A stretch of DNA of 64,000 nt, taken from contig JAHYIY010000005.1 of NCBI GenBank assembly GCA_019429255.1, positions 61,262-125,261 of the forward strand. Reading direction: 5' to 3'. Under the pieces are notes generated by a model. It was given only the letters and a program-made list of their open reading frames with translations, ran no database searches and had not been told where the DNA came from. The position numbers were made by a program, and so were the translations under genes. This DNA is from Desulfuromonadales bacterium. Lineage in GTDB: Bacteria; Desulfobacterota; Desulfuromonadia; Desulfuromonadales; Geopsychrobacteraceae. Below, in pieces: positions 1 to 8,864 of this stretch (position 1 is the first letter of the stretch; the number at the start of each line of letters is the position of its first letter).

Positions 1-268
1 GGCCGCTTCCCATGCCGAAATGACCGATTTTGCCACCGCTCCCGCCTGCCGGGGAGAGGGGCTGGCGCATCTGCTGTTAGCCAAACTGGAAACCCTGATG
101 GCGCAGGCAAGGGTTCAAACCTGTTACACTATTGCCCGTGCCACCTCCTTCGGCATGAATATCACCTTTGCCAAAAGCGGTTATCGGTACGGCGGCACCC
201 TGGTGCAGAATACCCAGATTTCCGGCGGGCTGGAGAGTATGAACGTCTGGTACAAGCCGGTTGAGTAA
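1..268 (+). CDS. ablB: Beta-lysine N-acetyltransferase, C-terminal part (5' end outside window)
   Basis: Open from the window edge (frame starts at base 2) to TAA at 266-268. This is the C-terminal half of a GNAT-fold acetyltransferase. The acetyl-CoA loop reads [12 protein letters not shown], followed by [20 protein letters not shown] and the terminal SMNVWYKP, which are characteristic of AblB. AblB acetylates beta-lysine to the compatible solute N-epsilon-acetyl-beta-lysine; its usual partner lysine 2,3-aminomutase (AblA) would be expected just upstream, outside the window. Identification is from recalled family motifs, and the partial length limits certainty. Confidence 0.85.
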   Translation, partial: AASHAEMTDFATAPACRGEGLAHLLLAKLETLMAQARVQTCYTIARATSFGMNITFAKSGYRYGGTLVQNTQISGGLESMNVWYKPVE

Positions 269-279
269 GATTCGAGTGT

Positions 280-1104
280 TCAGGCTGTTTTGCTCTGCAG
301 CAGCTTGTTCCAGGTGTTGCGCTCAAGAAAAGACCCGATGACATTCTCCTCCATGGTTTGAAACATGGACCAGGGGATCGACATGCTCATGACATTTTCG
401 CCGAAGTGATTGCGCAGGTAGAGGCGCGCCGACAAATCCATCAGGCCGGCTACCGCTTTGGGGCGGTCTTTTTCCTCTTCATCATAAGCATAGAGGCCGA
501 CCGCCTGACAACCGGCAGCAAAGGGGAAGATGACATTGTCATTGCCTTCAAAGCTGTAGTTGGCCAGCACACCAAGGGCAGAAAACCGGTCGGGATCACA
601 GAAGAACACCACAACAATCGGTTCCTCCTGCTGCGGATCGATCTCACTTAGGGGTTTGAATACGACATATTGGGTGGGAATATCACGCATCGGCAGATCA
701 TCGATAAAATCTCGCACTGCCTCCGGGTTTTTCAGATAACGTTCCCCCTGCAGGTACTCCTCGATAAAATGTTCATCAGTAAAAGCCTTGAGCGCCCTGG
801 CGACCTCTTCCCCGTCGGGGTGGCCGGCGTTGCCGGAGGAAAGGAAGCGGCAGAATCCTTCTGTCCCGCCGGGGAAATTACGATACTGGTCGCCGAAGCC
901 AAAGCCGGTGCCGCCGCCGAAACAGCCGAAAGCATCGCGACTGCAGGCGGTAACCTTTCCCTTGGCCGCTGCCGCCGTCAGCCACAGGCTGCAGCTCCAG
1001 GATTTATCCTTGAACATTTGCGCTCCTTCGGGTTTTTCATCGCTCCAGAGGATGGCAACCGGCTGGTGGGGAAGGGAGATCGCTGTGGCAATCTGACTGT
1101 TCAT
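280..1104 (-). CDS. DUF169 family protein
   Basis: A 274-residue protein, convergent with ablB and ending 11 bp from it. The N-terminal pattern (LPHQPVAILWSDEKPEGAQMF) and the mid-protein run of Cys and Gly (TACSRDAFGCFGGGTGFGFG) fit the DUF169 (COG2043) family, which occurs in anaerobes and has no established function. No signal peptide or membrane segment is seen, so it is probably cytoplasmic. The ATG at 1104 is preceded by AGGAGTC. A MITE copy begins 38 bp upstream of the start. Confidence 0.75.
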   Translation of the reverse strand: MNSQIATAISLPHQPVAILWSDEKPEGAQMFKDKSWSCSLWLTAAAAKGKVTACSRDAFGCFGGGTGFGFGDQYRNFPGGTEGFCRFLSSGNAGHPDGEEVARALKAFTDEHFIEEYLQGERYLKNPEAVRDFIDDLPMRDIPTQYVVFKPLSEIDPQQEEPIVVVFFCDPDRFSALGVLANYSFEGNDNVIFPFAAGCQAVGLYAYDEEEKDRPKAVAGLMDLSARLYLRNHFGENVMSMSIPWSMFQTMEENVIGSFLERNTWNKLLQSKTA

Positions 1105-1141
1105 GATAGACTCCTGTCGGCAAAGGGATTACAAAAAAAGC

Positions 1142-1295
1142 GTATCTGTTCAGCTATGCCCTTGCGCAGGGTCGGGGCGCCTGTGACAAGAGTGTTTGTC
1201 GCCATGGATGGCGACAACAAGCGGTCATGGATGACCCAACGGGAAACAATCGCGTCCCTTGACATAGGACCCCCGATCCGGTGCTGAACAGATAC
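1142..1295 (-). mobile_element. MITE-A copy 1 (IS66-like ends)
   Basis: A 154-bp element in inverse orientation to most copies. Ends are GTATCTGTTCAGC and its exact complement GCTGAACAGATAC. It has the internal palindrome of the family (here GTCGCCATGGATGGCGAC). AAAAAGC (7 bp) follows the right end and also precedes the left end, a possible worn target duplication. Confidence 0.85.
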
Positions 1296-1428
1296 AAAAA
1301 GCATACATGAATTGGCCATTATATTGATGTTGCAGGTATCTGTCGAGTCTGTTAAAGATGCTCAAGCCTTAGGCTGTCATTAAAGATATTTTGCATGAAT
1401 CTGTGTCCAATAACTGCCGGAGTAGCTC

Positions 1429-2037
1429 ATGAATCGATCCTTTCCCCATTTTTTCCTGATGCTGCTGTTCGCTATCCTGACGCCGTTCATGGTTCTGGCG
1501 CAAAGAGACATTCCATCTCCACAACCGGGTCTGTGGATGATTGAGTCAACAACGACAATAAATGATGTAAACATGCAGGATGCCTTGCGTGCTGCACAGC
1601 AGCAGATGCTGGAAGAGTTGCCGCCGGAATACCGGGCAGCGGTGGAGGCGGCATGGGGGACGATGGCGGACATTCATCGGGATTATCAGTGCATCAGTGC
1701 CGACGATATAGCGATTATTACCGATCCGCACGCCTATTTGCAGCGTGTCAATGAGGAAATGCCGGAGTGCCGTTTTGAAATAGTGCGCACGGATGGTTCT
1801 ATGGTGCGTCTTAACGGGCGTTGTGATGACGCAGAGGGATTCAGTGGTGATTTTGATGGGGAGTTGCGGATCCTCAGTGCAGAGCACATGCGTTCGGTGT
1901 TTGTCGGCAAAGGTCGCTATCTTGAAAATGTTGACCTGCCAGGGATTGAATTGCCGGAAGATGGCCGGGTTGAAATGCGCATGGCAGAAACATCGCATTG
2001 GATTTCTGCCGATTGTGATGCGCTACCGGTACCTTAG
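1429..2037 (+). CDS. DUF3617-like exported protein
   Basis: A 202-residue protein with a clear Sec signal peptide: Arg near the start, a hydrophobic stretch at about residues 9-22 and AxA-type cleavage near VLAQ. The mature part starts with PGLWMIESTT, the 'pGlWe' opening of DUF3617 proteins. It has Cys residues spaced as in that family (QCIS, ECRF, GRCDD, ADCD). Function is unknown; it is probably a small periplasmic beta-rich protein. The start at 1429 is preceded by GGAGTAGCTC. Confidence 0.7.
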   Translation: MNRSFPHFFLMLLFAILTPFMVLAQRDIPSPQPGLWMIESTTTINDVNMQDALRAAQQQMLEELPPEYRAAVEAAWGTMADIHRDYQCISADDIAIITDPHAYLQRVNEEMPECRFEIVRTDGSMVRLNGRCDDAEGFSGDFDGELRILSAEHMRSVFVGKGRYLENVDLPGIELPEDGRVEMRMAETSHWISADCDALPVP

Positions 2038-2060
2038 TATATCGCCGAAAACTGTTGCAG

Positions 2061-2162
2061 ATGAGTTTCGATGACAAGGCCACCCACTGGGATGCCGACC
2101 CGAAAAAGGTAGATCGGTCCAACATTGTAGCTGCCGCTATCCTTCAGGATGGAGATAGATAA
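2061..2162 (+). pseudogene. N-terminal remnant of a SAM-dependent methyltransferase
   Basis: A 33-codon frame, MSFDDKATHWDADPKKV... ending ILQDGDR. The pattern FDxKAxxWDxxPxKVxRxxxVAxAI is the N-terminal signature of a class I SAM-dependent methyltransferase family normally about 200 residues long. The frame stops at TAA 2160-2162, directly at a hairpin terminator, and nothing resembling the SAM-binding core follows. It is most likely a deletion remnant. The alternative, a functional micro-protein, has no support in the sequence. Confidence 0.6.
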
Positions 2163-2191
2163 AAAGGGCGCCCCATGTCGAGGCGCCCTTT
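2163..2191 (-). terminator. Rho-independent terminator (ccsB side)
   Basis: A perfect 10-bp stem (AAAGGGCGCC / GGCGCCCTTT). Read on the minus strand it runs into a T5 tract, so it is best placed to end the resB-ccsB transcript. On the plus strand the T tract is weaker. Confidence 0.85.
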
Positions 2192-2222
2192 CTTGTTGGT
2201 CAGTGTATATTCTGCCGGCCGA

Positions 2223-3092
2223 TCAGCCACCGCCGTAGGAATGCAGACCGGACAGTACCAGGTTGACTCCCAGATAGCAGAATACGGTGGCGCCAAAGCC
2301 GAAGATCGACAACCAGGCCGCTTTGCGGCCGGCCCAGCCGCGGGTAAAACGGGCATGGAGAAAGGCTGCATAGATAAACCAGACGATCAGGCTCCAGGTC
2401 TCCTTCGGGTCCCAGCTCCAGTAGGTTCCCCAGGCATAATAAGCCCAGGCGGCGCCGGTGATGATGCCGAGGGTCAGCATTGGAAAGCCAATCATAATGG
2501 CTTTGTAGTTAATGTCGTCCAGCACCCTGGTGGGTGGGAACATGCCAAGAACACCACCCATGGGATCAGGCCCCTGATGTTTCTCTTCCTTGCCGATTTT
2601 CAGCAGGTACATGATCGAGATACCAAAAGCGATGGCAAAACCGGCATAACCGATAAAGCAGGTGATAACGTGATAGGTCAGCCAATTGCTCTGCAGTGCC
2701 GGTACCAGCGGATCAATCGATTTGTTCAGGCTCATCTGTCCCCAGAGCATGGAAAACAGGGCGATGGGCAGAACAAAGGCGCCAACGGCGCGGTGTTTTT
2801 TAAAATACTTCAATTCCATGATCAGATAGACGCCTACGATCGACCAGGCAAAAAAGACCACTGACTCATAGAGGTTGGTTAAGGGTGCACGTCCATGCTC
2901 GCTGCCAAGAATCGCGTAGGATTCGTACCAGCGCATTCCCAGCGCAGCGGTCTGGATGATAAAGCCGGCCAGCGCCGCCAGGGTTGCTGTGGTTGCGACC
3001 TTGTTGCTTTTGGTGGCAATAAAAGCGATATACAGAACCATTGAGGAAAAATACGCGATGGTCGTCAAATTAAAGAGCAGTCCACTATTCAT
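2223..3092 (-). CDS. ccsB: Cytochrome c biogenesis protein CcsB/CcsA family (system II heme lyase)
   Basis: A 289-residue polytopic membrane protein of about eight segments. It carries the WWD heme-handling motif GTYWSWDPKETWSLIVW in the C-terminal half and conserved His residues in flanking loops. With ResB it forms the system II synthetase, which exports heme and attaches it to CxxCH motifs of apocytochromes outside the membrane. The start at 3092 has a strong AAGGAGGG site lying in the 3' end of resB; the genes are 3 bp apart and surely co-transcribed. A second CcsA-like gene, hemX, lies at 11818. Confidence 0.93.
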   Translation of the reverse strand: MNSGLLFNLTTIAYFSSMVLYIAFIATKSNKVATTATLAALAGFIIQTAALGMRWYESYAILGSEHGRAPLTNLYESVVFFAWSIVGVYLIMELKYFKKHRAVGAFVLPIALFSMLWGQMSLNKSIDPLVPALQSNWLTYHVITCFIGYAGFAIAFGISIMYLLKIGKEEKHQGPDPMGGVLGMFPPTRVLDDINYKAIMIGFPMLTLGIITGAAWAYYAWGTYWSWDPKETWSLIVWFIYAAFLHARFTRGWAGRKAAWLSIFGFGATVFCYLGVNLVLSGLHSYGGG

Positions 3093-3095
3093 AGG

Positions 3096-4484
3096 TTATC
3101 CCTCCTTCGTAGGGGATTCGTTTTTAACGGCAATTTCAACTTTTTGCATCAGATCATCAAAAGCCAGGGCAAATCCCGGCTGATTACGATGGGCGTTGCC
3201 GGCCAATTGAACCTTGGTGGTGTTGCCGTCCTGTTCAATGCAGGCCCAGATTCGCTTGTGGGACATAAAGAAGGCAATAAAAGGACCAATGATCATCAAA
3301 ATACAGCCGGCCCAGACAATATTAACACCGGGGTCTTTAGCCACCTGCAGGCCGGTGAAGTAGGGTTGATTGAAGCCGAGCATGGCAAAGCTGAAATTAT
3401 CACCGCGCCGGACATCAAATTCTGGAAAGTTTTGCCAGACGACGATTGGATTCTGGCGCGCTCCATCCGGGTTGATGACATGCAGACGCATAGCCGGGCC
3501 GAAATTACGGTCATCGTCAGTATAGTCAGTGACAATAGCACTAAAGCCGTCAGGTAGTTGAACGCGATTATTCAGAGGAGCGCTAAATTCACGAATTTCA
3601 CCGCTTCGGTTGTCGGTTACGTTAAATGTGATGATCGCGTCTCCGGCCGGGCCGTAGCTTGACTGATAGAAGATAATGCCATCGAAAAACAGCGGATCGT
3701 TGACGACAATTCTTTTTTCGTAGACCTCGATACCATCTCGTAGCACAACCAGATCACTGGCATATTCCATTGGACGTCTGGTGTTGGGGTAGAATTTGAC
3801 ATCAAAATTGTCGCAACGTACCTCAAAGCCGAGATCAATGTTTCGGCTGCCGTCACGGGTGGTGACGTGGGTAATTGAGCCCCCTTCAGGGATGGTGACG
3901 TAGGCTTTAAAACCAAACAGATTGCCGATGATGGCACCGACCATCACGATAATGATGGAAATGTGGGTCATGTAGGAACCCAGGCGGGAGTAGATTCCTT
4001 TTTGGGCAAACAGGTAGATTTTGCCGTCAGCATCAGTACGGAACGCTTTGGCAAAATTTTTGTCGAGGGTATTTTTGACGCGATCAAGGACAACTTCCGG
4101 GCTTTCTTTAATACTGATTTCCAGCTTGTTGCTGGAATTTTTCAACAGTCCGGGGGTGGCAATACGGGCCGGCTCCTTAAAGAACTTCCAGGTGCGGGGA
4201 AAATGTTTGATCGAGCAGCAGATAAGGTTAACGCAGAACAGCGCCAGCAAAGCAATAAACCAGGTGGAACTGTACATCTCCGTGAATTGAAGTCTGGTGA
4301 AGAGTTCATAGTTTGATTGGCCATAAAGGCGGATGTATTCCGCCGCAGAGGAATTCTGCGGAATAATCGTGCCAATAATTGAGGTTACCGACAGCAGTAG
4401 CAGCAGGATAATGGTCAGCTTCAGGGAGCAGAAAAAATCCCATATGCGATCGGTGAAGTCCTGTTTTTTTTCTGTTTCAGTCAA
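3096..4484 (-). CDS. resB: Cytochrome c biogenesis protein ResB
   Basis: 462 residues from a TTG start at 4484, chosen because GGGAG lies nine bases upstream and the family N-terminus begins near here; a longer ATG frame from 4550 adds an unlikely Cys/His-rich extension. ResB features: transmembrane segments at about 20-40 (LKLTIILLLLLSVTSIIGT), 75-95 and 170-190, a large periplasmic domain, and a last segment at about 385-405 (VWAGCILMIIGPFIAFFM). It partners CcsB in system II cytochrome c maturation, consistent with the multiheme cytochrome at 48858. Confidence 0.92.
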   Translation of the reverse strand: MTETEKKQDFTDRIWDFFCSLKLTIILLLLLSVTSIIGTIIPQNSSAAEYIRLYGQSNYELFTRLQFTEMYSSTWFIALLALFCVNLICCSIKHFPRTWKFFKEPARIATPGLLKNSSNKLEISIKESPEVVLDRVKNTLDKNFAKAFRTDADGKIYLFAQKGIYSRLGSYMTHISIIIVMVGAIIGNLFGFKAYVTIPEGGSITHVTTRDGSRNIDLGFEVRCDNFDVKFYPNTRRPMEYASDLVVLRDGIEVYEKRIVVNDPLFFDGIIFYQSSYGPAGDAIITFNVTDNRSGEIREFSAPLNNRVQLPDGFSAIVTDYTDDDRNFGPAMRLHVINPDGARQNPIVVWQNFPEFDVRRGDNFSFAMLGFNQPYFTGLQVAKDPGVNIVWAGCILMIIGPFIAFFMSHKRIWACIEQDGNTTKVQLAGNAHRNQPGFALAFDDLMQKVEIAVKNESPTKEG

Positions 4485-4586
4485 GGTAAATATCTCCCGT
4501 TGCAGATTGTCTGCACAATGCAGACAGATTGGGTCATTAGTAATCAACAAGTGAAGTTGTTTATCGTGGTGCGTGCCGGGATAATC

Positions 4587-5003
4587 TCAATGCAGCAGGA
4601 CAGTTGTGCGTAAAAACGCTAAAGCATGGCGTGGGGCAAACGAACTGATGGGTTCTTGCCGTGCAATGAGGGAGGGGGCAGCATGCTCCTGTAGATCAGG
4701 TGCAGCTTTGGGTTGCGGAACTTGCTGGCGTGATTCAAGGATCAGTGGAAGCAGATCTTTGATCTGATTGGCGTATTCCGGGCTGCCGAAGTGGCGTACC
4801 GGCGATGAGTTGCGATGGCAGGCAGCACTGTCGCAGCAGGGGGCAGCGACAGTGAGGTCGATTTGAAAGTGGCAGGCGTTGACCTGGATTTTCGTTGTGG
4901 AGTGTTCCGTTCCCAGCGCAGAGGAGCACCCCATGGCTGATTGTAGACCAAACAGCAGCAGGAGCAACAGGGCTGGTAACAGGGAACGCAGAAGTTTTGT
5001 CAT
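4587..5003 (-). CDS. Small exported Cys-containing protein, unknown
   Basis: 138 residues from the ATG at 5003 (AAGGTGG upstream; a GTG at 5018 is an alternative). The N-terminus is a strong signal sequence (TKLLRSLLPALLLLLLFGLQSAMG) followed by Cys. The mature part has a CHFQIDLTVAAPCCDSAACH cluster that could bind metal or form disulfides. No family was recognised. It lies alone between resB and cbpA, reading the same way. That it is a real gene is supported by the signal peptide and ribosome site only. Confidence 0.5.
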   Translation of the reverse strand: MTKLLRSLLPALLLLLLFGLQSAMGCSSALGTEHSTTKIQVNACHFQIDLTVAAPCCDSAACHRNSSPVRHFGSPEYANQIKDLLPLILESRQQVPQPKAAPDLQEHAAPSLIARQEPISSFAPRHALAFLRTTVLLH

Positions 5004-5193
5004 TATCGAGTGAGCCACCTTGGTAATGTGTGACGCTTGTGTTCTGTTGGCTCTGAAGATTGACTTGAGCCGCGGTACTATAGCCTGTGAACTGATTGTA
5101 AGGCAAGAAAAATAGCCTGAAAGTCAGGCGCTCGCCGGTGACAGTGTCGGTGAATGGCGTCGCTGGTAACGGAAAATCCTCTTTTACAGTTTT

Positions 5194-6060
5194 TTACAGT
5201 CCGACTTCCTTCAATTTTTTCAACAGATCTTTCTGTTCCGTGCTGAGGCTTTTAGGAACAGCGACTTCGATGATGGCGTAAAGATCGCCGGCTTCCCGTT
5301 TGCCGGAAGCGGCGACACCAAAGCCGCGTAACCGGATCTTCTGGCCAGGTTGCATGCCGGCTGGGACCTTAACGCGCTTCGGGGTGACCAGCGTCGGCAC
5401 TTCGATCGTCGTACCGAGGCAGATGCCACTGAAGGGGATTTCCGCCCTGACCAGCAGATCGCTTCCTTCGCGGCTGAAAACCGGATCGGGTTCGATGTCT
5501 ATATGTAGATACAGGTCACCAGCCGTTCCCCCAGCCGGGTTGATGCCGCCCTTGCCGGCAACCCGGAGCTTTGCTCCTTGCTCGATGCCGGGAGGAATCT
5601 TGACCTTGATCTGTTCCACTTTGCCGTCACTGCGGTAATCGATCCGTCGTTCGCCGCCTTGAACCGCCAGACGAAAAGGGATGCTGAGCTGCATGGAGTA
5701 ATCCTGACCGCGTGGGGGTGGTCGGCGGGTCTGCGTGCGTCCACCAAAGAGTTGGCTGAACAGATCGTCGCCACCAAAGTTGCCGAAGATGTCCCCCATG
5801 TTGACATTGCGGAAGATATCTTCCTGGGAGAAACGCTGGTGAAAACCGGCAGCACCGAATTGATCGTACTGGCGTTTTTTTTCCGGGTCTGAGAGCACCG
5901 CATATGCCTCTGTCAGCTGTTTGAACTGATCCTCAGCGTCCTTGTCGCCGGGGTTTTTGTCAGGATGATACTTCTGCGCGAGTTTACGATAGGCTTTTTT
6001 TAGCGTGGCGGCATCGGCGCTGCGTTCGACGCCGAGTACAGAGTAATAATCTTTAGCCAT
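5194..6060 (-). CDS. cbpA: DnaJ-class co-chaperone CbpA
   Basis: 288 residues from the ATG at 6060, preceded by GAGGAG. It has an N-terminal J domain (about residues 3-68) with the HPD motif in KYHPDKNPGDKDAEDQF, then a short Gly/Phe-rich linker (GDIFGNFGGDDLFSQLFGG). Two DnaJ C-terminal substrate-binding beta domains follow. There is no CxxCxGxG zinc domain, which separates it from DnaJ proper and matches CbpA. It would stimulate DnaK ATPase. No DnaK or CbpM neighbour is present. Confidence 0.9.
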   Translation of the reverse strand: MAKDYYSVLGVERSADAATLKKAYRKLAQKYHPDKNPGDKDAEDQFKQLTEAYAVLSDPEKKRQYDQFGAAGFHQRFSQEDIFRNVNMGDIFGNFGGDDLFSQLFGGRTQTRRPPPRGQDYSMQLSIPFRLAVQGGERRIDYRSDGKVEQIKVKIPPGIEQGAKLRVAGKGGINPAGGTAGDLYLHIDIEPDPVFSREGSDLLVRAEIPFSGICLGTTIEVPTLVTPKRVKVPAGMQPGQKIRLRGFGVAASGKREAGDLYAIIEVAVPKSLSTEQKDLLKKLKEVGL

Positions 6061-6229
6061 GGTGCTGAACTCCTCTTTCATCCAGGTTGGCAATGCTCCA
6101 TAGTAGGAGCAGTTTTTCAGCAGGTCAAGCGCCTTGCAGGTGTTGTGTCGCAGGTTGCTTGACCTGCCCGGTGTGAACCGCTAGGATACCGAAAAAATTT
6201 CATTAATCCGAACTTTTAGAGGGGCTGTC

Positions 6230-7636
6230 ATGACTCGAATCGCAATCATAGGTGCAGGAATTTCCGGATTGGCGGCAGCCAGTGCTATTGAAGACCATGC
6301 CCGCCAGGCCGGGCTTGATCTGGCCACCCTGATCATTGAAAAACAGGAACGCGTCGGCGGCAAAATCTGGTCGATCAAGGAAGAAGGCTATCTGTGTGAA
6401 TGGGGGCCCAACGGCTTTCTCGACAACAAACCCATGACCCTTGACTTTTGTCAGCGGCTGCAGATTGATGAACGTTTGCTGCGTTCCGATGACAACGCCC
6501 GCAAACGTTATATCTATGCTGATAAGGTGCTGCACCGCCTGCCCGAGAATGGCCCATCCTTTCTGTCTTCCAAGTTGATTTCCTGGCCGGGAAAACTGCG
6601 GCTGGCTGGTGAATTGCTGGTTCCCAGGCGGACTGACCCCAGTGATGAAACCCTCGCCGAGTTCGGTCGCCGGCGGTTGGGCAGGGAAGCTCTGGATAAA
6701 CTGATTTCACCTATGGTGTCCGGTATTTTTGCCGGTGATCCGGAAACCATGAGTTTGAAAAGTTGTTTTCCTCGGATTTATGAGTTGGAACAGGAATACG
6801 GCGGGCTGCTCAAGGCAATGGTGCGTCTGGCACGAAAAAAACGTGCCGACGTCAAGGCCGGCAAAGCGGTTGCCAGTGCTGCTGGGCCCGGCGGGATTCT
6901 GACCTCCTTTGTTGACGGCATTCAGGAGTTGACGACGGCCGCTGCAGCTGCTCTCCAGGGGGAGCTGATCAGCGGTCAGGAAGTGGTCCGCATCGCTGCA
7001 ATTTCTGGTGGCTATAGTGTGCATCTGGCCGATGGACGTCAGCTGGACGCTGATCTGGTAGTCACTGCCTCTCCTTCCTATGCCGTAGCGACGATGATCG
7101 ATGGGCTGAATCCGCAAGCGGCAAAGCTGCTGCGTGAGATTCCCTACGCGCCCATGAATGTGATCTGTTTTGGCTATGAACGTGAACGGATCGCGCGCAA
7201 TCTGGATGGTTTTGGCTATCTGATCCCCCGTGCGGAAGGCTGCCATACATTAGGCACCCTCTGGGATTCGAGCATCTTTCCCAATCGGGCTCCGGAAGGC
7301 AAAGTGCTGTTGCGTTCAATGATGGGGGGAGCGACCAATGTCGCAGCGATTGATCTTGCCGATGAAGAGGTGATCGCGCGGACCAGGGCCGATTTGCGCC
7401 AGATTATGGGAATTACCGATGCGCCCGACTTTGCCCGGGTGTTTCGTCATTCGCGTGCCATTCCTCAATACACCCGCGGCCATGGCGCCAGATTGCAGGC
7501 CCTCGATGATGCCCTGGCAACAACACCGGGATTGTTGCTGACCGGAAATGCTTTTTACGGGGTGGGGCTGAATGATTGCGTCAATGCCGCCAATCGGGTG
7601 GCCGAACGGGTGGTCAAGCAGTTGGTCAGGCAGTAG
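6230..7636 (+). CDS. hemG: Protoporphyrinogen/coproporphyrinogen oxidase (FAD, HemY/HemG type)
   Basis: A 468-residue flavoprotein. The N-terminal dinucleotide-binding motif is IIGAGISGLAAA, followed by VGGKIWSIKEEGYLCEWGPNGFL, typical of the HemY/PPOX amine-oxidase-like family; the C-terminal FAD contact is GNAFYGVGLNDCV. It oxidises protoporphyrinogen IX or coproporphyrinogen III late in heme synthesis. It is separate from the main hem operon at 11-17 kb but serves the same pathway. Which porphyrinogen is the substrate cannot be decided from sequence alone. Confidence 0.88.
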   Translation: MTRIAIIGAGISGLAAASAIEDHARQAGLDLATLIIEKQERVGGKIWSIKEEGYLCEWGPNGFLDNKPMTLDFCQRLQIDERLLRSDDNARKRYIYADKVLHRLPENGPSFLSSKLISWPGKLRLAGELLVPRRTDPSDETLAEFGRRRLGREALDKLISPMVSGIFAGDPETMSLKSCFPRIYELEQEYGGLLKAMVRLARKKRADVKAGKAVASAAGPGGILTSFVDGIQELTTAAAAALQGELISGQEVVRIAAISGGYSVHLADGRQLDADLVVTASPSYAVATMIDGLNPQAAKLLREIPYAPMNVICFGYERERIARNLDGFGYLIPRAEGCHTLGTLWDSSIFPNRAPEGKVLLRSMMGGATNVAAIDLADEEVIARTRADLRQIMGITDAPDFARVFRHSRAIPQYTRGHGARLQALDDALATTPGLLLTGNAFYGVGLNDCVNAANRVAERVVKQLVRQ

Positions 7637-7793
7637 TGTCGCAGAGTGTAGAGAAGATGGCAACCTGTTCAAGGTTAACCGTGCTGCTGATGTTGTTGCG
7701 CCGCAGAATCGAGATGATGACCCTGCGCCCAGAAATGCAGCTGAATAGTTACAAATTCACAAATCTATTGGCGATCTGCGGAGCACAACGAAC

Positions 7794-8081
7794 ATGACGA
7801 CTGTCAAAGAGGGGTTTGAACGCGATCTTGCCCGGGTCAGCTGGCGTGAGTTGCGCATCCATCTGCGTCGTGATGCGCTGGTGACCGTCGCCGGCGCGCT
7901 TGATCTGGTAACGGTAGCCACTGCTGTCGCTGTTGATGATAGGGCACAGGTGGAGGCGTGGATAGCCACCGGCCAGTTGACCAAGCCGACCGCCACCGAG
8001 CTGGAAGAGTGGGAAAGATCCCTGGAGAAGCCCTTTTTGATGTTAATTGTCCAGCCTTATATTCTGATTCAGGCAGGATGA
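7794..8081 (+). CDS. DUF2288 family protein
   Basis: 95 residues. The arrangement VSWRELRIHLRRDALVTVAGALDLVTVATAVAVDDRAQVEAWIATG and the closing LIVQPYILIQ match the small DUF2288 family, of unknown function. The start follows GCGGAGCAC. It overlaps the next gene by the 4-bp ATGA, implying translational coupling to the glycosylase-like protein. Confidence 0.78.
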   Translation: MTTVKEGFERDLARVSWRELRIHLRRDALVTVAGALDLVTVATAVAVDDRAQVEAWIATGQLTKPTATELEEWERSLEKPFLMLIVQPYILIQAG

Positions 8082-8755
8082 TCATGCTTACTGATTTTTT
8101 TGCCGGCCTGCGCGCCTATCGTGCCGCCGGGGTATTTAACCCCTGGGGGCAGAGGGATCAATATCACGATGCTGACGATCAGGGGGCGTTGATCCGCTGC
8201 GAACAACTGACCTGCTATCTGCAGGAACGTATCGGCCGTGCAGATACGTTGTTGTGTGCTGAAGCCATCGGTTATCAGGGAGGACATTTCAGCGGTATCC
8301 CGATGACATCGGAACGCTTGTTGCTTGGGGGTCTGGTTCATAAAGGGCTGAAGCCCGAGATGGTCTTCAAGGGCCTGCTGCCGCGGCGCACCAGTTCGCC
8401 GGCGGTACGGCCTCACGGATTTACCGAGCCAACCGCAACCATTGTCTGGGGATTTTTTGTACAGCAGGGGATTGATCCCTATCGGGTGGTTTTATGGAAC
8501 GCTTTTCCCTGGCACCCATACCGTTCTGATAGAGGGTTGCTCAGCAACCGTACCCCGGATCCGCCGGAACTTAAGGAGGGCCACCGGGTTTTGTTGCAAC
8601 TGCTGGAGCTCGGGCAGTTCCGCCGAGTTATCGCAGTTGGCGAAAAATCTGCCTTACAGTTGTCCCAGCTGGATATTACGGCAATCAAGGTGCGCCATCC
8701 GGCCAATGGTGGGGCGGGAAGGTTCAGAGAACAGTTGCATCGGGCCTTAGGCTGA
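8078..8755 (+). CDS. Uracil-DNA glycosylase superfamily protein
   Basis: 225 residues starting at the ATG that overlaps the DUF2288 stop. UDG-fold signatures are visible: motif 1-like EAIGYQGGHFSGIPMTSERLL and motif 2-like VRHPANGG near the C-terminus, with RVIAVGEKS as the strand before it. The canonical family-4 Fe-S cysteines are not evident. It may be a base-excision enzyme or a catalytically divergent relative. Its substrate is not determined. Confidence 0.72.
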   Translation: MIMLTDFFAGLRAYRAAGVFNPWGQRDQYHDADDQGALIRCEQLTCYLQERIGRADTLLCAEAIGYQGGHFSGIPMTSERLLLGGLVHKGLKPEMVFKGLLPRRTSSPAVRPHGFTEPTATIVWGFFVQQGIDPYRVVLWNAFPWHPYRSDRGLLSNRTPDPPELKEGHRVLLQLLELGQFRRVIAVGEKSALQLSQLDITAIKVRHPANGGAGRFREQLHRALG

Positions 8756-8803
8756 CCCTTCCTCTTTTACCCAAAAGCAGCTGGATTCTGTCTTCTGAAT
8801 TCC

Positions 8804-8831
8804 ACTATCCCGCTACTTGCGGCGGGATAGT
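8804..8831. terminator. Palindromic hairpin after the UDG-like gene
   Basis: A perfect 10-bp stem (ACTATCCCGC / GCGGGATAGT) with an 8-base loop and no T tract. It could be a weak terminator or an operator for the NTPase gene that starts 33 bp downstream. Confidence 0.5.
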
Positions 8832-8864
8832 TATTCTGCGGTCGATCAGTAAAGGAACTGCCCC

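Noticed and set aside
7737..7757. GCTGAATAGTTACAAATTCA resembling the right end of MITE-A
   Set aside because: Only about 20 bp match and no core or left end is present; it may be a remnant, but chance similarity cannot be excluded.
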